Positions 57,995-64,000 of a DNA stretch of 64,000 nucleotides are shown here, piece after piece. The position numbers and the translations under genes are program-made. The first letter of the stretch is position 1; each line of letters starts with the position of its first letter. The stretch spans positions 19,005,054 to 19,069,053 of the forward strand of contig NC_133101.1 of assembly GCF_022965805.1 (NCBI RefSeq), in the 5' to 3' direction. This DNA comes from Primulina eburnea. Its lineage: Eukaryota > Streptophyta > Magnoliopsida > Lamiales > Gesneriaceae. The notes below the pieces were generated by a model. The model saw nothing but the letters and a program-made list of their open reading frames with translations, was not told the DNA's origin and ran no database searches.

Positions 57995-60285
57995 TGTAAA
58001 GGACCGGTAATCCTTCTTGAAAATTTGCGGAAAAATTAAAATTTTCTTTTTAAATAATTAAAATGTCTCAATCATAAGTTAAACTGATAAAAATGTTTGA
58101 TATTCAAAATAGCAGCGGAAGAAATCTAATGTTTGCAAAATAATGATTTAAAAATAATTCAGCAACATAAAAACTTGGTTTGAATTAAAAATAATAAATG
58201 CTGAAATGAGGTCCTCGGGTTCCACTACTGCCGACTCGAGCTGGCTCACTGATCCCCGCCCTCGGTCCTTACATCATCAGTACCTGCAACAATCAAGTCT
58301 AGAGAGTCTAAACACTCAGCATGCATATATCGTAAATAACAAGTAAATAAATAATAAAGACGCATGCAAGTGAAAATATCCTGTAATGATTTGTAACGTA
58401 AAATATCATTTCAATGGTAATTATAACACGTGCATAACTGAACTGAAAATATCATGGTAAAAATATTTGCTCCTTGGAGCCCTGTACTGAAATAGCTTGT
58501 AATAATTTTCTTGGTGAGATTATGGTCTACGCAAGTGGTCCTTGAACTGAACTGACCGGTAACTGGCGACCGGACCGGTAACTGACGACCGAGAACTGAC
58601 CGGTAACTGGCGACCGGGTGAAACTAATCGCTAACTAACGACCGGATCGGTAACTGAAAACCGGATGAAACTGAACTGACCGATAACTGGCGGCCGGACC
58701 GGTAACTGACGACCGGGTAAAATAAAAACCCCAGGATAGTAAAGTGACCCCAAGCAATATCACATAAATCTCAAAATGAATATTTTGCACGTGATATAAT
58801 TAAATAAAATCATTAAATATGAACAATTTCGATCTTCTTGCATTAAAATCATGTACTTGCGATATTTAAAAATACCTATATGGCTTGATTGAAGAGTGAA
58901 AGAAGATATTAACATGCCTTTGTTTGTTTTGAAAGAAAACAAACGAAATAACGACGCGGCGCGGCGGAGACGGAGTGCTCTTCGCTTTCTCACTTTTTTT
59001 CTTTTAATTCCTTTAAACCAAGCATGCACCATAATTATTATAATAGCGTAAAAATCGTAAACGTGATGCATGAACATTTAAAATATCATGATTTGTGCTC
59101 AGGACGCTTTCAGGACTAAAATCTCACCCCGGGTGCAAAATGACCATTTTGCCCCTGGAAACCCCAAAATTATCGTTTCAACCGTGGACCTCTAAAATTG
59201 ACCCGAAGCTTATCAAACTCCTTAAAATATTCCAAAACATTTTTAAAAGTGTTCCTAGACGTAAACTCGAGCCAAAATCACAACTTAATTAATTCGTATT
59301 AAAATTTAGTCCGAACAAATCTTCCTGTATAAAAATGGGTCAGCAGATTCACCCACATATAAACATAATAAAGCATGAATATAGCTTGAGAGATGCAGAA
59401 ACAAAAGTACAATGCGTGCCTTAACGATTGAAGAACAAGAACGATACAATGGAGACCCGGAGGGAGCTTTTCTTGCCAACGCCGAAGCTTTCAGCTGTTG
59501 GGTGATGAAACCGATGGCTCTTAAATTCTAATGGGGGTGTCGGCTGTGGTGGGGTTTGGGTTTAGGTTTAGGTTAAAATATGATTAAGGGTTAATTATAT
59601 AGGTGAATTATTAGTTAATGGGCCTAAATTGTTTAATTTAAATATTAAAAAGATGATTAAGCCCTATAAACTAAAAAGTAGGCCCATTAAGCTCGAACCC
59701 ACTCTCGAAAAATATTTCGAGTTGGAAAGATTTTGAAAATAATAGCCGAACCATTAAAAAGTCCCCCGACTCGATAAAATTAGCGTACCGTTAAAAATTA
59801 AAATCTTGCGGATAAAAATATCCAAAAATTCTCATTTTTGAAAAGTACACTTAAAAATATTTTAAATTAATTTATAAAAATAGATCGTGTAATAAAAATA
59901 ATTTTTCTGAAAATTCTCCGATCTCCGATCCTCGTTCGAACGTGAAATGCAACTTAAAAATCTTAATGCACGAACTTTTAAAATTTCATGAAACAAATCC
60001 TATCATGCATGAATTATGCCTAAAATGCATAAAAATAATTAAACATAAATTAATGAAATAAACATGCTAAAATACCACTTCTTAAATAAGTCTTTATTAA
60101 CTTATCTCAATATTCCATCTCCGGTCCGGCTTCACTTATTTAACTGAAAATATAACAATTAAACTACTGCGTAAAATAAATAAATTTAAAGAAATAATTT
60201 AAATACTCATGCAATAAAAATCATTTTAATTTAATTACTAAAAATTATGTATGGCTTATACGTAGTCCAATTTACGGGTTCTACA
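57995..60285 (-). repeat. 3' LTR of the noncoding element
   Basis: 2291 bp. On the minus strand it starts TGTAGAACCCGTAAATTGG and ends GGTCCTTTACA. Contains the CCGGTAACTG tandem array (58555-58722) and the GAGTCT/AACACTC dyad (58304-58317). The arm pair has one mismatch. Confidence 0.85.
58555..58722 (+). repeat. Minisatellite of CCGGTAACTGGCGACCGG type
   Basis: Seven or so units of 17-25 bp such as ACCGGTAACTGGCGACCGG and ACCGGTAACTGACGACCGG, with CCGGT near one end and ACCGG at the other, so units can pair. The other LTR has fewer units at 63257-63389. Confidence 0.85.
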
Positions 60286-62700
60286 ATCTTCCCCCCTTAA
60301 AAGAAATTTCGTCCCCGAAATTCGCTTACCCTTGATAAACAAAAAGTTTAGACTTAGGTCTAGTATTGCAATAGTCCACGCTTCCGCGATGCTACTCTGA
60401 TAAAATAATAAATCTTAAGACATCCTTATGTCTCCCCGATCCTAATTATTTTGCCTGTCAAAATCCTCGTTTGCGAATCGCAACTTAAGACGATTTATAG
60501 TGACTTAGTTTTATTCTACTATGTGCTCGAAGTTTGACTTTCCTCGCAATTCCCAATATTAGAAATGACAATCCAAACTTATCACATCTTACTTTCCTTA
60601 TAATATACCAAAGATGTTCATTGGCATATTATATTTCAATATTGAAATCTTAACAGCATCCTTTCTTAAATTTATTGAACTCAAGATACGTTAAAACTTC
60701 AAATCCAAGTATTGGCATTCATGCAGTTTGACTTAGGAGATCTTAGCACCATGATTTACTGATTGACTTCTATCCTCGTTAATACACTTAAAAATTAAAC
60801 AGTATTTCAACCCCATAATAATATTATTCTAAGATCCTTGAATCAAATTTTTACCTTACGGCACCAAACTTTAGTAAATTACTATTTACAAGTACAACCC
60901 CAATATAAAATTGTTGCAAATATTAAATTCGAGTAACGTAAATCCATAAAACCCAATTATACCATGTCGATCTTCTACCTTAATAATAAAACCATTCCAG
61001 TATCAATTACGTTCTAAAACTTTTTTTTTTCTTCTCAATTACAATATAGTTGAGGCCTAAGACTCTTAAACTATCTTCATTGAAACAAATGTCACATCCT
61101 TACGTATCATCAATGCTTAATTAACTCTAACATATAAAACTTAATAAGTCCTCCCCTGATGATAATAAACTAATTCTAATAGATCAATTTCATTTACAAC
61201 CCATAAAATTCTAGAATATCTGTATCACGATTTTAGATTTCTTACTCGATAAAAATTTTAATATTCGTTCATTGGTAACTTATGCTGTACACAACTAATT
61301 TCTTTTTGTTTTTATTTCGCCTAAAATTTCCGTATGAACCAAGATCTCATAAATTTGAAATTCAAACTTACCTAATCCAAATAGAATGGGATAAAATAAT
61401 TCCAATACACATATCCGCTTAGCCCCAAGTCTATTCTTATAACTTAACTAAGTGATCAAGTTCACCTTAAATTGTCATCACTTTAAATTCTTAATTTGCC
61501 ACAATATTATTTCACTAACACTTAAATTTTTCAAGCCCAAGATTGATTCATCCTACAACGTTCTTGATTACCATTTCTTATAATATTATAACCCAAATAT
61601 CTAAATATTCTATATTTCCTTCAAGACTAAATAACCGAAAAGTCATATCCTTTAAACCGTTCAATTCTCACTTACTACTAAATAAGTTCTCAAATTTCAT
61701 AAAATTGTAAAATTAATTCTTACTTTCCTCGAACATCATCCAATTTTTTCCTAAATCTCGAAAATTCCACAATTACCCATGAGTCCTCAGTATTCTCAAT
61801 TTCATTTTATAGATTTCTCGTATCATAAGGTTCAATAGCCTTAAGTTTATTAAAGCCAAAAATCAATTCTCATAACCTCAAAAATTACTGATTTAACCCA
61901 AGTGTTCCTCGAAAGTTTTAATTTAATACTCAAAAATTTCAGACTTTGCAATTTGGCCCTTAAAGTTCTTGAAAATTATCATTTTGGCCCTACAACCCTA
62001 CGAAATTTGCATTTCTGTCCCCATAAAATTTTCCATCTTTACCTCATTAAACTTTTAAGTTCTCGAACTCAAAATTTGGTAAATTCGAAATAGTCCCTTT
62101 AGAATTTTGTTTTGCACTTAGGTCCTCAAATTATTAGTTATTACAATTAGGTCCCTAAAATTCTCAATTCCTGCAATTCAATTCTTAAATCCAAAGTTAT
62201 ACATTTTTATACTTCTATAGATTGTCGTAGTCTTCAAACAATTATTCCTTACATGGAATCCTAAAATATTTAATTCAACTAGTAGCCACGAACCATCAAT
62301 AATAAAATTTTTTTTTTGAAAACATACATGCCCCAAAAGTATTCAAATTTTTTTTAGATTAACCTATGACCCATAAGTATAATATCAGTACTACAAACCG
62401 AAAAATTAATAGAGTCAAATCATTTTCAACCTCTCTTAAAGCCCAATATTCGAATTCTTAGACATGTCCAATTCCAAACGTAACCAAAATGCATAATTAC
62501 ATTATTTCTTTAAATTTAAGTAAATACTGCATAATCAAAATCTGAATGTAAATATTTCATGAAAACATGCTGATAAAATAATTCATTCTTTAAATAAAAT
62601 GCGTAAATTTAAAACTTACAGACCGAAGACGTGACTTCATGAGCTTCTCGTGATCATTAGTAGTACAACTCTTTACAAGAACATAGGCTCTAATACCAAC
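60286..62700 (-). other. Noncoding internal region with primer site and polypurine tract
   Basis: The polypurine tract TTTTAAGGGGGGAAGAT is at 60286-60302. The primer site TGGTATTAGAGCC is at 62686-62698. Between them no frame has gag or pol motifs. 61870-62200 carries a loose tandem motif (TTTGGCCCT, AATTTGCATTT, TTGCAATTTGGCCC). Confidence 0.75.
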
Positions 62701-64000
62701 TGTAAAGGCCCGGTAATCCTTCTTGAAAATTTGCGAAAAAATTAAAATTTTCTTTTTAAATAATTAAAATGTCTCAATCATAAGTTAAACTGATAAAAAT
62801 GTTTGATATTCAAAATAGCAGCGGAAGAAATCTAATGTTTGCAAAATAATGATTTAAAAATAATTCAGCAACATAAAAACTTAGTTTGAATTAAAAATAA
62901 TAAATGCTGAAATGAGGTCCTCGAGTTCCACTACTGCCGACTCGAGCTGGCTCACTGATCCCCGCCCTCGGTCCTGACATCATCAGTACCTGAAACAATC
63001 AAGTCTAGTGAGTCTAAAGACTCAGCATGCATATATCGTAAATAACAAGTAAATAAATAATAAAGTCGCATGCAAGTGAAAATATCCTGTAATGATTTGT
63101 AACGTAAAATATCATTTCAATGGTAATTATAACATGTGCATAACTGAACTGAAAATATGATGGTAAAAATATTTGCTCCTTGGAGCCCTGTACTGAAATA
63201 GCTTGTAATAATTTTCTTGGTGAGATTATGGTCTACGCAAATGGTCCCTGAACTGAATTGACCGGTAATTGGCGATCTGACCGGTAATTGATGACCGGGA
63301 ACTGACCGATAACTGGCGACCGGGTGAAACTATTCGGTAACTGACGACCGGATGAAACTGAACTGACCGGTAACTGACGACCGGGTAAAATAATAATTCC
63401 AGGATAGTAAAGTGACCCCAAGCAATATCGCATAAATCTCAAAATGAATATTTTGCACGTGATATAATTAAATAACATCATTAAATATGAACAATTTCGA
63501 TCTTCTTGCATTAAAATCATGTACTTGCGATATTTAAAAATACCTATATGGCTTGATTGAAGAGTAAAAGAAGATATAAACATGCCTTGGTTTGTTTTGA
63601 CAGAAAACAAACGAAATAACGACGCGGCACGGCGGAGACGGAGTGCTCTTCACTTTCTCACTTTTTCTCTCTTAATTCCTTTAAACCAAGCATGCACCAT
63701 AATTATTATAATAGCGTAAAAATCGTAAACGTGATGCATGAACATTTAAAATATCATGATTTGTGCTCAGGGCGCTGCCAGGACTAAAATCTCACCCCGA
63801 GTGCAAGGAGTTTGATAAGCTTCGGGTCAATTTTAGAGGTCCAGGGTTGAAACGATAATGTTGGGGTTTCCCGGAGTCCCGCTTTTAATCCGAGTCGACC
63901 CAATATTTAACCAAAATTTTTCCCACTTTTTACCATGTCCTACAAACATCCAAATGATCCTAATTTCGTAGTACCCAGCCCAAAATTCTCAACTGAAAAC
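62701..64000 (-). repeat. 5' LTR of the noncoding element, partial and rearranged
   Basis: 62701-63806 matches 57995-59139 closely. At 63807-63871 a 65-bp segment is inverted relative to 59157-59222, after which the sequence no longer matches the 3' LTR. The GAGTCTAAAGACTC dyad is at 63010-63023. Confidence 0.8.
63257..63389 (+). repeat. Minisatellite of CCGGTAACTG type, shorter copy
   Basis: Five or so units of the array seen at 58555-58722. The missing units and several base changes mark drift between the two LTRs of one element. Confidence 0.85.

Larger units (their letters stand above)
57995..64000 (-). mobile_element. Large noncoding LTR element, running off the window
   Basis: Minus-strand element with a complete 3' LTR (57995-60285), an internal region without coding domains (60286-62700) and a 5' LTR starting at 62701. 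A tRNA-Met-type primer site and a polypurine tract are in the right places, but no gag or pol motif is present in 2.4 kb. It therefore depends on other elements for movement. Left flank is CTAAG; the right flank is out of view. Confidence 0.8.

Noticed and set aside
58760..59077. 105-codon minus frame repeated at 63233-63610, which might suggest a conserved gene.
   Set aside because: The two are the same LTR in duplicate; conservation reflects LTR identity, and no domain is visible.

Overview
This is a window of repeat-dense nuclear DNA from a flowering plant, almost certainly a eudicot. It shows Ty3 and Ty1 LTR retrotransposons with initiator-Met tRNA primer sites, a decayed Mutator-like transposase, short DNA-transposon derivatives, and one relic of a plant gene family (DUF936). 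The base composition is AT-rich and there is no intact cellular gene. I see no tRNA or rRNA gene, no CRISPR array and no bacterial-style operon. I cannot name the species.

Layout. 1-226: 3' end of an LTR that leaves the window. 227-1360 and 11978-12560: one decayed Mutator-like transposase on the minus strand, split by a solo LTR (1361-11977), which is itself split by a full Ty3 element (1510-9447, target duplication TATGT). 13440-18118: a minus-strand Ty1/copia element flanked by an odd duplication of about 140 bp. 18675-21160: a solo-LTR-like noncoding unit holding eight A/T hairpins and a short MITE. 22719-22913 and 29344-29608: one Ty3 integrase C-terminus, split by a second minus-strand copia element (22945-29338) whose 5' LTR is split by a TG...CA element (27583-29160, duplication GTTGT).

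30562-46996: a plus-strand Ty3 element with LTR, gag, protease, RT and RNase H. It is interrupted between gag and protease by several repeats. Its RNase H is cut by a young minus-strand Tekay/Del-type Ty3 element (38060-46874, duplication GAATG). 47001-53118: the 3' part of another minus-strand Ty3 element, whose LTR is split by an oppositely oriented solo LTR (47770-50509, duplication TTTTA). 53119-55681: low-complexity DNA and a DUF936-family pseudogene. 55682-64000: three stacked insertions: an LTR fragment, a Sirevirus-like LTR, and a large noncoding LTR element that runs off the right edge.

All coding sequence is transposon-derived or pseudogenic. The youngest insertion is 38060-46874. 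Its two LTRs have equal length (1967 bp) and I count about 20 differences by eye, roughly 1%.

The most striking structure is not protein-coding. The LTRs repeatedly carry arrays of short perfect dyads. In two families it is CTCGCGCATATGCGCGAG just upstream of the presumed TATA box. In a third LTR it is a GGACCC/GGGTCC type, and in a fourth unit an A/T-rich type with a compensatory arm change. Conserved hairpins also sit near LTR 3' ends.
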